Positions 1 to 12,900 of a DNA stretch of 64,000 bases are shown here, in pieces. The DNA is from Formicarius rufipectus (Eukaryota; Chordata; Aves; Passeriformes; Formicariidae): contig VXAU01003702.1 of assembly GCA_013399695.1 (NCBI GenBank), positions 1,080,519 to 1,144,518 on the forward strand, written 5' to 3'. The position numbers were made by a program, and so were the translations under genes. Position 1 is the stretch's first letter. Every line of letters begins with the position of its first letter. The notes beneath the pieces were generated by a model. That model had not been told where the DNA came from, did no database searches, and saw only the letters and a program-made list of their open reading frames with translations.

Positions 1-287
1 GCATCACTATGTTAGCATTTTCCAGTAAAACTAAATAATGCATCCAAAAAGCTTTCACAGCAGTAAAATTGCACCAAAACTCAGGCACAAGCCAAAATCA
101 GATTTTAAAACAGTAAATGAACAGCATGAACATGCTGAGGTTATGACAAGAACAGTTCCTTTGCTGCTTTGGTTCTACTCTTCCACAAAACCCTGCATTT
201 CCTCTCTTTAAATTCAGTGTAGCCCCCGTCCTTTCCCTAGTCCTAGTTCATTCTAGCTCTTTGCTCTGCAAGTCAAAAAAAAAAAAA

Positions 288-747
288 NNNNNNNNNNNNN
301 NNNNNNNNNNNNNNNNNNNNNNNNNNNNNNNNNNNNNNNNNNNNNNNNNNNNNNNNNNNNNNNNNNNNNNNNNNNNNNNNNNNNNNNNNNNNNNNNNNNN
401 NNNNNNNNNNNNNNNNNNNNNNNNNNNNNNNNNNNNNNNNNNNNNNNNNNNNNNNNNNNNNNNNNNNNNNNNNNNNNNNNNNNNNNNNNNNNNNNNNNNN
501 NNNNNNNNNNNNNNNNNNNNNNNNNNNNNNNNNNNNNNNNNNNNNNNNNNNNNNNNNNNNNNNNNNNNNNNNNNNNNNNNNNNNNNNNNNNNNNNNNNNN
601 NNNNNNNNNNNNNNNNNNNNNNNNNNNNNNNNNNNNNNNNNNNNNNNNNNNNNNNNNNNNNNNNNNNNNNNNNNNNNNNNNNNNNNNNNNNNNNNNNNNN
701 NNNNNNNNNNNNNNNNNNNNNNNNNNNNNNNNNNNNNNNNNNNNNNN
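288..747. other. Assembly gap (460 N)
   Basis: A run of undetermined bases directly after an A-rich tract on the plus strand. It lies in the intron that follows AGK exon 12 and could hide an AGK exon. The flanks 1-287 and 748-808 show no coding similarity. Confidence 0.99.
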
Positions 748-808
748 CAATAAATATTTTTATAAATAATTGTATTTTTAAATAAATATTATATATTTAT
801 GGTCTTAC
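748..808. other. AGK intron 12, right flank of gap
   Basis: AT-rich sequence between the gap and the exon 12 donor. It shows no coding similarity. Confidence 0.7.
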
Positions 809-906
809 TGTTAGATCAAGCTGCCTGTTCTGAGTTGCAATGGAAAGCTCAATGGTGGATAGCTTCAGTTCTTCCCAGTCCTCTGGGGTTACCGCCTGGG
901 AGGCTT
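809..906 (-). CDS. AGK: AGK coding exon 12 (last one seen)
   Basis: Encodes the rest of Glu291 and residues 292-323, ASQAVTPEDWEELKLSTIEL then SIATQNRQLDLT. It matches the human segment with LSTIELSITTRNNQLD. The acceptor is ATATGCAG| and the donor is CTAACA|GTAAGA, phase 0. The donor shows the gene continues to lower coordinates, but 1-287 and 748-808 hold no recognisable further exon. Confidence 0.92.
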
Positions 907-3900
907 CTGCATATCAAATGGAAAGATATCAATCACTAAGTGGAATTTAATTACACAGATCATTATGAGCCATGAAACATCAATGCCAGACACAAAAAAT
1001 CATTGTGGCCACTAGTTTTGGTTCTCAGAAATGTCAAAATATTAAAAAAGGAAAAGGGAGCTTGGGAGTACTGCAAAAAAGAAAGACATACCAGGAGCAT
1101 TCACACACTAGCCGAAAACACTGTCAAAGCACAGTACATGGCAGCCTTGTGAGTCCTTATGCCCAGGGATTAACAGATCTCCTGGGCTAGTTACAAGAAT
1201 ATTTAGAAAACACATGCAGTGTTGCTACCAAAAAACAGGCATCTGATATTCAGGATGCTGTGGTAATATATATTCTCTATAGGAGGAAACTTCACAGTTC
1301 AGTTCTCACATACATGTCACTTAATTCATGGTTCTGTATGAATCACCACTGTTAGTGAAGAAGAAATGAGGTCTCTGCATCACACCAGACTGCACAAACC
1401 ACAGTCTCCTTCCTTCTGTGGCCTGCCAGGTGTACTGACCAGCCAAGACCCCACCCCAAAGAGGCTCACAGAGCACAGAGAAGAAAGTCTACAGTAAAGA
1501 AATGTAATGCCCTGTGAGAAACACAGGGCTTCTGCACGGCCCAAATTTTGTTCTTCTGTTTTAAGTAACAGTTGTTGCTCTGTGTCAGCAACTCTTCCAC
1601 CCTGAAAAACAAGGGCTGCTCCTGTCTCACCAGCTCACTAAGAAGCCATTCCACTGGAAGAAGAATTTAAGAAGCTCACCCAAAAGTGCCAAGTACCCTC
1701 TATGGATGCCTCCACAGCAATGGCAAGCAACTGTGAGTACCAGGAATGCCTCAAGTTCTTTACAAGTGAGACCACAAACACTGGCAGGACTACTCTGTTC
1801 CATTTCTAGCAAATACCACTGTAACTATCTTGACAAAAATCACAGTTTAAATAAATAATAATAAATTATAGTAATGAAAAAGAGAACAGATTAGTAAAGC
1901 AGACACCCCCACCACACACACAATTCTCAGTCTATAAGAGAAGCAGAGCCTGCCCGTGAGTTTATGCCAAAATACACCCAGCTCACCTTTTGGAGATGAC
2001 CAGTACAAACGAAGTCGCCTGTAAAGCCTCACATACAAAGGAGGTCTTGATTGTTTCTCCTCTGGCTCTTCTGGAGGTCTCTCAGTTGGGCCCACATACA
2101 TGAGAGCAGCTTGATGTTTCTGAGGCCACTCCTTCAATTTACATGAAAAGACAAAAGATAAAAGGCATTTTGTTTAGCACCTGCCTGTTCATTCTGTTTA
2201 ATCTTGTAGCCTGTTTAATCTGTGCTTCCAGGTAGTCCTGTGATCAACCCAGACCCCACCACTGCCCCTGCTTTGTGGTTCTCCAGCCTCCAGACTCATA
2301 CCTGAAATGACATCTTTGCAGCTTCAAAAAGATTACCCACAGTTCCCAAGTCCACTAATCTACTCCTTCCCCATGCAGAAGTGAGGCATTTTCCCCTCCA
2401 AGAGCAGAGGGTAAAGGGATGTTTTCTTTGTTGATGTGTGGCAGGGTGACACAGCCGCTGCTGACTGGAGGGAACAACCAAAACTGGCAAGGTCAACATT
2501 CATGTCTGAAAGTACAATTGGTTTCTGCACAGCACAAAGGCAACCTCCAGGAGCAACTTCACAGCGGGATCCAGTGCAAACAAACAAAGATGACAGTGCC
2601 GCGTGCAGCCAAGGGGCACTAAAACCTGGCAGACCTTTGTTCTCCAACAACTCAAACAATCCAGATCTCACCTGACAGTCAGGTGCTTATAGACAGCAAT
2701 ACAACAGGTCTTAAGGCAAGTCATGTGAGCTTNCATTATTTTTGGTGATATTTCCTCTCATTTTGAGAATAATTTCTGAAATGCTCAAAACACAGGACGT
2801 AGGGAGGGAATAATTTAATAGGCTTTGAAATGTATACACTAAAACAAAACAGCCGAGAGACTGCATGAACTCAATACAATTATTTTTCTAGGTACAAAAC
2901 TTGAGAAGCAGTTTTGGATCATATAACACAGGCTGTTAAGCTAATTCAACTCATAGTTCTGAGAGCAAGGAAGGACTCCACTATCATACTTACATAATTA
3001 ACAGACAAACAGGTTGTACCAGTAGGGCAGTACACAAACAACAAATATTAATGATAAAGGGAAAAACAGCAATGCTGTGATAATTTAAGTCTGCATATTT
3101 TCAAAGAGATTTTAGCACTCATAACAATGCTCCTGCCAATATCAGAGGTGAGCCCTTCCCCATTACACTTTTTTCAGCTACAGGTCACCCTGTTTCAAAA
3201 GACAGCTACAGCAAAAGCAGAAAATAGCAAGTGTGCAGCAGCAAAGACAAGCCAGGAAGAAATTAAGCTCAACAGGCTGGAGCCACTTCTTATAGAGATT
3301 AACAAAATGATAACATAAAAAGAATACAAAGCAATAAATACCACAATTAGAAGAGATCAGGTAGAAACTTTGCTGTCTTAATAGCAGACAATGTGGCCAC
3401 TTCTCTTTAACCGTCAGCAAGTTAAACAGATCTTTTTCATGTACAGTGAATAGCTCACCAGTGAAATCTGCTACCACTGCCCCTAGCTGAGGCTAAGGAC
3501 TCATCAAAAGTTAGGAAGAGGCTAAGAGAAATGAAGAGTAGGTTTCTACCTAGAATGCCAGCACACAGAATGATCATCTCTAATTTCCTGGGGATAGGTG
3601 GCGGGAAAAAAACAACCCAACTTTCATGGATACATTAAATTCCCTTTACAGAAGCTTCCTATAAAGGAAGCATTGGCACTATCACAGACAGCATGACTAG
3701 ACTGCACAGCCTGATCTACAGTACCAGCTCCTGGCTATGTCCACAGCCTTTCATGAGGATCCTTATACGTTCAGAGAACAGGAAAAGCATGTGAATGAAA
3801 ATGTCTCACCTTTCATGCACGTCAAATTTTTATCTTTTCAGGATTAATTTTAAGCAACAGAAAAGTTTAAGGTGAGATATAACCTATTATCTTCATGTTC

Positions 3901-6900
3901 ATTTTACCACACAAGGAAGCCTGATTGTCAATGTGCATGAGCAGTCTAATTACAGATCCTTCTGCCAGATGAATAAATCACAGTGAAATGCTATTACAGG
4001 AAAGGCTGTTGAGAAAAGGTGACAGAAAACTTTGGTTCTTTTCTTCACCACCACTGCTGCTCACTAGTTTCACAGGGCATTACTGGCTCCCTCTGGTGAT
4101 CCTGCAGCAACAGATCTTCAGTAAAGGAAATTTTTTAAGTAGTATTTCTCTTCCCCTTCATCTCTTCTGAAGTAAGTCTATCAATTGGCAGGTTTTTTAA
4201 GAAGTCCAGTTTCACTCCCATTTTATACTGTTACCAGAATCCTTCACAAAAACTTGCTGATAAATTATACAAAGCAAAGCCAGCCTTTTCATTTCCCATA
4301 CAAAAACATTTTCCTCACAATTAATTTTTACCTTGAATGTACTGAAAAAGTGAGCTGCTTTGGTTTTCAGAGGGCCAAGGTACCAGTACCTGAAAAGAGA
4401 ACACAAAAAGAGCTTCTAAGGGGTCAATACTGGAAAAGGGAGAAACTTTGCAGGAAGTCCAAGTGCACAGACTTGTTTCTACTGAGTTAGTGCTCCCTGA
4501 CCACCTTTAGTTTTTTTATACTGTAAGATAGTTTCTACATATCAGCAGCAGCTTAGCAGTGGCATCCTCTTCCTGATTTACAGATCCCCAAAATGGAGTA
4601 TATAATCTTCACTACAGGCAGCAGGACATCTCACTAGCAGAATTTTACCTAGTTATGTGACACAACTGGGGATGATTTAAAGGTCTGTGGTCTCACAGCT
4701 GGTGGCATGCACCTCCACAATATGCAATAAAGCATTAGACTGGAGGAAACAAACAAAAATCACAAGCTTCAGTGACAGCAGAACAGAGCCAGGAAACATT
4801 CATTTGTCCCAAAGGATTCTCACATCAAAAGCAGTGTTTTACAAAATAAAAATCCTACCAGCCACACAACACTGTCTAGACTCTAAGGATGTGACTACAG
4901 TTAGGCAGGCTTGCCACATATTTTCATCACTGTCTTCCAGCAAACAGGGTCAACAAAGCACGTTAAACACCATCAGCTCAAGAGTCCTGCAGATCTAAGT
5001 ATATCATTAACTACTAACTAAGCTACTGTCCCACTACTCTCATCAAGCCATGAAATTGTCTGTAAAATAATAACATAAAACAGCATCAAATCTCCAGCAG
5101 GACAGGGCTTAGCAGAGGGATAGAGAGAGAAATTTCTGGAACTTTGTCTTACAGCTTAATGCCCCTTAAGTAGGTGTCTTTTCAGTATAACATCAGTTGT
5201 ACTGGAATACACCAAATATTTATTTTAGCCTAACAACTCATCTCTCATGGGGGACCAAAAACAGATGAAGTGGAGAAGTATAAAAATCGTGTACACACGA
5301 TTCCAAGAAGACTGAACACCCATTCATTTGTGACTGAAGTGCTTTCCAAGCTGGGTACATTTTCTCTACATTTTCTCTGCATTAGAAAAACATTCATGGA
5401 AAGGCATGAGGTTTGAGGATGTTCATGTTGCTTCATGTACAAAAAGTGCTGTTATACCTCCAGCACTGAGTCCTAAAGACCCTTATGAAAGGGAACTGCT
5501 GCAGCAAAAGTTGTGAAGGTTGGCACTAGGCAAAAAACAGGGCATGGGCAGGAAGCCTAGAAAGCATGCAGAGCAGAGAGAAGTGCACTTCCTTGAACAT
5601 GGGCCTGCAATTAGCACAAGAGCCGGCAGCACAGCCAAGTCAGCACCTACACAGCCTACTAAGAATGTCCCTTGATTTCCAGGGACAAACACCCTAACCA
5701 TTTACTGCATCTCCCCCATCTCACACCACCTCTCAAACATTTGCCAGACAGACTCCAGAGGTCTGCTACCTCTTCCCAATAAAGACAGCTCAGCCACATG
5801 GTACCTCCTTACAGCTGCACCACACATGCTGCATCTCCTCCATGACAGTTTGGAAGTGAGCTGCTTTGGCTCTGCTGCCCCTTTGCCAGATAATGCTTGT
5901 CACCTGATACACAGATATGGTAGGTTAAATGTCCATTTGGAGAAAGGCCAGTAATTATTAGTTTAGCTTTCAGAGAACAGTCACCAGACAGCACTGCCTA
6001 CGCCATTTCCGGCAGGAACTTAAGGGCATTTCTACTGCCTCTGAAGTCCCTTGCTGGAATTGAGTTACAGAGTCCACATGCATCTTTTCATTGGCAGCTG
6101 ATGAAAAACAATAGCCAATTACTTTACTTAGACTTTACTCAAGGGACAGATTTTCCCCCTGCTACAGCCTGAATCAAGTTTCAGAAGTGGATACCACCAG
6201 GCATGAAGAAAGTAAATACTTGTAACAACTGGTCAGCACCAGATAAGGGTTTATTTCCAAATACAAAAATGCTGATACACCTTACACTCCCATGTGTGTT
6301 ATGCCAGACTGAACAAGAGTAAGTGCCTCTGCCTGTCAAATACCCACACTCAAAAAGAAAAAAGACTTACTTAAGAGAGAAGAGGTATGTCTTTTTGGCA
6401 ACTGATACTAAAAAAAGGGAGTTTTTTCAAAGAAACAGTATTTTCTTACTTGCTAACTTTAACTCCTGCATCTCTGTAAGATCCCCATCTTAAACTAGAG
6501 ACTGCAAACACAGGCTGTTCCTTTTCTCCCTGTAAAGAAAAAATAAGGATTGCAAAATTACTTTCTCTTGTTTCCAAATTTATTTTCTGAGGTGGAAAAA
6601 ATAGTATTTCTAAATAAAAAAATGATTTCTGATTAATCCCAAAAGTAAAATTTAACAGAAAGGGTATAATAAACACCTAAGACTAATAAAGTTTAGAATT
6701 CAAGCACTGTACATTCCATCTCCTTCAGAGAGGAACATAAGAGGGGAACTTTTGAAGAGGTAGAATGAGTTTGACTGCACACCCAACAATGGCCACTGCA
6801 TTCTGTGGATACTGCCAGCCAAAAACAAGGAGCTCTGCACAGCAACACTATGCTCTTGCTGCAAAAACAGCCATTCCACAACCTAACAGGAAAATAATAT

Positions 6901-9900
6901 TCAAAAACCATGCAGGGCATAGTCAAAGGTTTTCCCACTTTACATTTCTCAGTTTGTCAAAGGAACCCATTAACTCCACAACACATATGAATGCACTGAG
7001 TCAGCTCAGACAGCTATCACCCCTATCTCACCGTTGCTACAGAAATATCACTGTTACTAAGTTTTGTACTCCCTGAGGCTCAAAAAAGATGATGTTCAGG
7101 CATTCCAATGTTTTCTCCAGTTAGACTGCCTGATGTCATAACACACAGTGGAAAAATGACTGCCACCAGAAGTGCTGATATCATTAACCAAATTTCATAA
7201 CAGCATTATGCAGAGGAAAAGCAGTCCACGTAAACACACAAACATGAGAACAGGAAAGTTCTAGGAATGTGAGTTCCAAATAAGTAGATGCTTTTACCTT
7301 GATCTGCAAGACATCAAGTGGAACTGTCTCTCCCTTCAAAATGGCCAAGGTGGCATTAGTAATGTGCCTGCAAAACAAACAGGAAAAAAAAGCAAAGGAA
7401 AACAAACAGGAAGGAAGGAAATGAGTAACCTTTAAAATTATGCTTTTTTTCCAGTAAATTCCACTACAAGTCCAGGTGGGGCTTGTTTCAGCAAACATAA
7501 CAATCCCAGGGAAAAGTGCCACACTTCACTGAAATCAGAAACCAAAATGGGTGGCTGCAACACATGAGAAAGTTTGTGTCCTAACAAGAAGCAAAATATA
7601 CAAAAAGTAAAAGCAAATTCTCAGCCTAAGCTTTTCAGAGATTCCTCCCTCTTCAGCTAACCTGGCAGATCATATGCTAACTGTATTTTTTGCTGTTTCA
7701 GATACTTAACACACTAAGGACCCAAATTGTTTTATTTTAGTGGTAGGGGACAGCACAAGACTGATCTCAGCTGATATGTCTGGGATTGAACAGCATTAGT
7801 ATGCTAATTTGTTTTACAGTTGTTAATCAACATAAATCTACTTATCAGCAGTGATCCCATCCATTTGGTCTCCCTTAAGTTGTGGACAGTAGCTAAGGCA
7901 CTTTTTCATTTCAAGCTGTAAAGATTTTGTAATCAAAGTGTTTAATTCCATGAAATAGTTTATGTTCAAACCTTGAAGCACAAACTTGATTAAAACCCCT
8001 TCCTTGTTTTCAAAGTTGGGAAAAACATTTCCAGTGTTTCAGCTGGACAAGTAAAAAACGCAGTTCCCAAATTCAGCCCAGTATTCATGTGAATCAGTGG
8101 GAGAAATTGCCCTTGGCTTCATTGGGATTAAGATACTGAGACAAATAAGGAAGCTGTTCTTCCCACAGCCCTTATTGTCTTCTAATTCTCAAGTTTCTGT
8201 AAGACCTTTACAATTCCTACACTCCACAGTAAGAGTGCTGAGGGAACCAAACCCCAAATGCTTCTTTTAGAAATATCACTTCTGCACTTCTTAAGTCAGG
8301 TTCTGTTACTGGTGTGGATTGTTAAGCAGCTTATTGACCAAATTACCTTCAACTTCACCAATATGCTGCAGTCTCACCTGCACAGTTCATTACCCTGGGA
8401 CAAGATCATTAATTTCAAACAGCTTCTTTAGAACCCAAACATAAATTATTGTTTTAATCTTAGCTGCTGATTACAGCCTTGTCCATCTTGCTGAGCTTCA
8501 AAGCACCCTGGTAGTTTTAATGAAGGTTGTTATGCCAGTTGACTCGTGGGTTTTATCTATGATGGATGGATACCACCAAGGGTTCCACATCGAAAAATGT
8601 TAATGAGTTAGTGGGAGAGGGAAAGTGAAGAGATTTTAGGAGCAAGAAGGAATATATTTATTAGTATGAGAGGAGAGGAAGGGAACAATCAAAAAGAAAT
8701 GAAGTGTGGGGGGAAGAAAGATTAGTTGACAAGGCTTTTTACTTCACAAGTGGACAAAACGATCTTGCAACAAACTGAAATGCAGGCAACAGGTACCGCT
8801 AGATTGGATGATATCCAGGGTGCTAAAGGTAAGAGTCAGGTTGTTGGACTGTTGCCAGCATGAGTCCCATCACAGGGAGAAGACAGCCCCACCCTATACA
8901 AGTCAGTAACAGGATCCATCCTCTCCCATATTCTTGTACTACTCCTTACTTTGCAGGTGTAAACCAAGTTATAGGCAGACTGGTTTCTAGAATTCTTAAA
9001 CTGGAGAAGGGACAGAGAGAGGACTTATTTTTGTTTTATTTTGTAATCTCCTTGCTGTATCCTTGACATACCTTTTCTGCTATTCCTAAGAGGCTGATCC
9101 TTTTAACCCCTTTTTAAAAAAAACAATCTCTGAGCATCACACGATCACAGAGAAATTAGCCACAGAAAATGATTTCATGTGCTAATAATACATACATTTC
9201 CTTCTTTCAATTTTTAGTCAGTTTTTGGAAGTCATTAACTCAGGCAAGTTCAGAGAATCATCAGGCTCTGCCCAGAGACTGCCAAATTCTATGCAACACA
9301 GAAGAAAAAGAAAAGTATCAAGCTACAAGAAGCTCTGCTCCTTGAAAACAAAAAAACGTATTTCAGAAACATATAATACTTACTGCACTTGGTTCGTGCT
9401 CTCAGGGTACAGCGTGTGGCTCAAAGTGCAGGTTTTTCCAAGAGGTATGAATCCTATAGGAATCTTACTGAAGACAGCCTGGACACATGAGGAGAGTAAA
9501 TTAACATTTACATCAGGTGAAGGAAGTTTCCTGAGAGCACAACTGTGTCTGGTATCATCCCCTTGGCACGGAGCAGCCAGGCACTTCCTTAAATGAGGCA
9601 GTAATACATGACGACTCAGAACATGGTAACCAAATCTGTGAATCCACCACTGCCAACTGGGTACAAAAGGAACTCTCTACAATCATTAAGAGCACTGCTA
9701 CATGCAGGTTGGCAGCCACATCTCACCTAATGCATGGATTCTGTCAGTAATCTGCCATCTTTCTTAATACTGACTGTGGCATCACAAGCTTTGAATCTCA
9801 TTTACCATTGCAGAAATCCCCTTCTGACAGAGTAACCTCACACAGTAAAGAGATTTTCTCACCTAAGGCAAGGAAATTAATTGACTCCTCTAGCATCCAA

Positions 9901-12900
9901 ATCATGAAGTAGGAGAAGCTCTAATTTTTGAACATCACTGACAATGTTGTTTGTCTGTACCACAGTTCAGCAAAAGAGCTTGTTGAAGGAGCAAGTTATT
10001 ACACTATGCCTTGTAATAAGCTGTGCCTCTTGAAGTGTGTCAGCAAATCAATGTAAAATACCATATACCACAGTGTACCACTCCCCTCCTGGGCCCTGCT
10101 GCCAGTGGCACCAGGATACTGCCACTCCACACCGACTCAGGAGTTCCCATCTCACTGCCCAACCCTTCTCCCTCGCCATCTCCATGTCACCCGTGAATCT
10201 TAATGCATCTCAAACACCCTTTTCCCATTTTCCTCAGAACGGTTTCACGGTGTGCAGATGAGAGGCTGTCTGCAGCTCAGGCAGTCAAGCTCTGCTCCCC
10301 TGGCTGCCAGAAACAACGTTTCTCCAATACCTTGCACGGGCTTTTCTTATCCAGGCAACAGTGCTATGCCCGAGTGAAAAGAGCACAGAGAGAGGAGGTT
10401 GAAGTGCAGATCTCTACTTTTAGGACACAGGGATATGAAGGACAAGAAGAATTCCCTGGCCAAAGACACAAAGTGACACAGTGGCAATACCACAATGCAG
10501 TATTCCACCTGTTACTGTGTTGGATGCAGAACTTCCTAAACTACTGCAAAGCAACCCAAGCTGCATCAAGATAGGAAGTCCAAAAACAGAGAAGCTAAAC
10601 TAGGCAGGAAATCCTCTAGAACTTTTCTTCCCCTATCTTCAGATTATACAGGTCTCAGGAACCAACTATAATAATATCAAATTTAAAAAACTGATGTTTC
10701 AGAATTGATGCAGTCAGGCTTCCTTTCAAAATACTGGCTTGGTTGCAGAGATCCTCTTGTCACATTGAGACAAAGCAAATGCCTAAAGAGATACAATTCT
10801 AACTGCCAAGGGTATCATCATAATCTTGTCTGGATCATTTAAATGAGTTTCTGCCAGCTCCTGCCAGAAGGTTTTGGGAACAATGATTCCCTCCTTTCTT
10901 CACTAACACTGTCCTCCTGCTTTAAAAAGAAAAATCTCTCTTGTTTCCAGTAAGAGCGATCCACCTTGAGAGGTTAAAATTTGCTTAGTGCGTCCATCTG
11001 CATAGGTAGATATTCACTGCTTGAAAAAACAGCAGAGCAATAATCCCAAAGCAGTAGGAGTGCGACCATAACTGAATTCAGTTTCAAGCCTGTACAAATA
11101 CAAGCAAAACATGTACTTGGCTTCTGCCAAACAAAGTGGCATGCACAGCTGGTCCATGGGTCTTTGAAAGCTGAGCATTTGGCTTCTCCACAATCCCTGC
11201 TCTGAAGCTGGAAATTTCCCAAAGCCATAGTTTGGGAGCCACTGCATCCTTTAGACAAGCAACAAAGAACTACAGGCAGCACTGCAGGACACTAGCATGG
11301 CTGACTCACTATGCAGTAAAGTGGCTCCAGATTAGGAAGTGATGTATCTGCAGAAGACAGCTGAGGCCAAGATATAACAGGGGATGAACAAGACATTTTT
11401 CAGAAAAAAGTAAAAATTTTTAAATGACACTTTCTCACCTCATCTGCTCTGCGGAGAAGTCCAGTTATGACCTGAAAAACATAGGAAGTGCTCAGCTCTA
11501 ACAATTTTATTTTTCAGTTACAGTAGAAAGCTATGAAATTCTTAGCTATGTTTACTCTTTGGTAAGATTTAAGCAGCAGCTACTCTTTCATGGAAGGTGT
11601 TACGATGTTTAAAGGGGAAAGGAGGCGAAGTGTGCAAACATGGTGACAACAGCAGGGTTGTAAGTGCACCTCAGTGTATGCTGGCACCATAACCAATGCC
11701 AGTGTAAATGCTTTAACACTGAATAATGCCCCGCATAATGCAAAAATAGCACTGGCCATGCGATTAACAATAATTGACTCTAAGGCCAGGAGGAACTTGC
11801 AGACGTATTCTGACCGCTTTCTCTTAAGATCATTGCATTTGATTTAGCCATTGCCTTCTGAAACCAGTAGTTAGCATTCCAGGAATACTTGAATAAAATA
11901 CAGTCTTACTTGAAAAACAGAGTATCCCCCAGTACTGTTGGTAGTTTGCTCCTGTCATTAATCATCTTGACAAAAGGCATTTATTAAATACGTACCAAGT
12001 TTTGTTATCATTCCCATATAACCTTTATATTATCTGATTCCCACTTAACAAAACATGCATTCCTCTTGGGGAGCATACAGATAGGAATGAACTTTGAAAA
12101 TTAAACCATTACAATTACATCACACAAAAAGAAAATGCTAGAATTGTGTCTCTCCAAATAGTCTGCTCATTCTGGAATAAAATTCTGGAAGATATTTACA
12201 TCACATTCTTTTTGCCCCCAGTCCCATCATCACTTTTAGACTAATACCAATTAGCAGAGTGTCCCTGTCCCCAGAAGACTAATACTGACACTGAACTGGA
12301 CAAATCTTTAGTCATAGTTGTTGCAACAATGTTGTATGTTGCATAGACTCAATCTTCTTGCCCTCAGCCCAACTACAATTCTCAGCAAATTAGGCTCCTG
12401 CAATACCTCTTGTACTGTGCCATCTCCTCCTGCAATAATGATCAGATCTGTGTTTTCCATTAATTCCAGAAGCTTTTTTGCTTGTCCTTCATAATCAGTC
12501 TGAAGAAACAGAAATCCCAACATGAGAACTCAAATGGTTATTTCTAGCATATTTCTCTTGGAGAAAAAAGAATCATCTATCCATCTGTTTAACAGTTATT
12601 TTCATACAGGCACACAGTACAGTGTATTACTTACATTCACAGAGATTTCTTCAAAACCAGTCTGCTGCCCAATACAATATTTGCAAGCACACACACAGGT
12701 TAAATGAAATATCAGAGTATATCTTACTCAATAGATCTACAATATCACAGCAATAATCATATTCCCAAATAAAAACAAAAGCAGAGGCAAACCATCCTCT
12801 TGTAGAAAAGCTCCAACACTTTCAGCATGCAAAGTGCTCAACTCCATGTCCTGAAACACAGGACATGAAAGGCCCGACAGCAAGCTGCTGCTGCTGGGTT

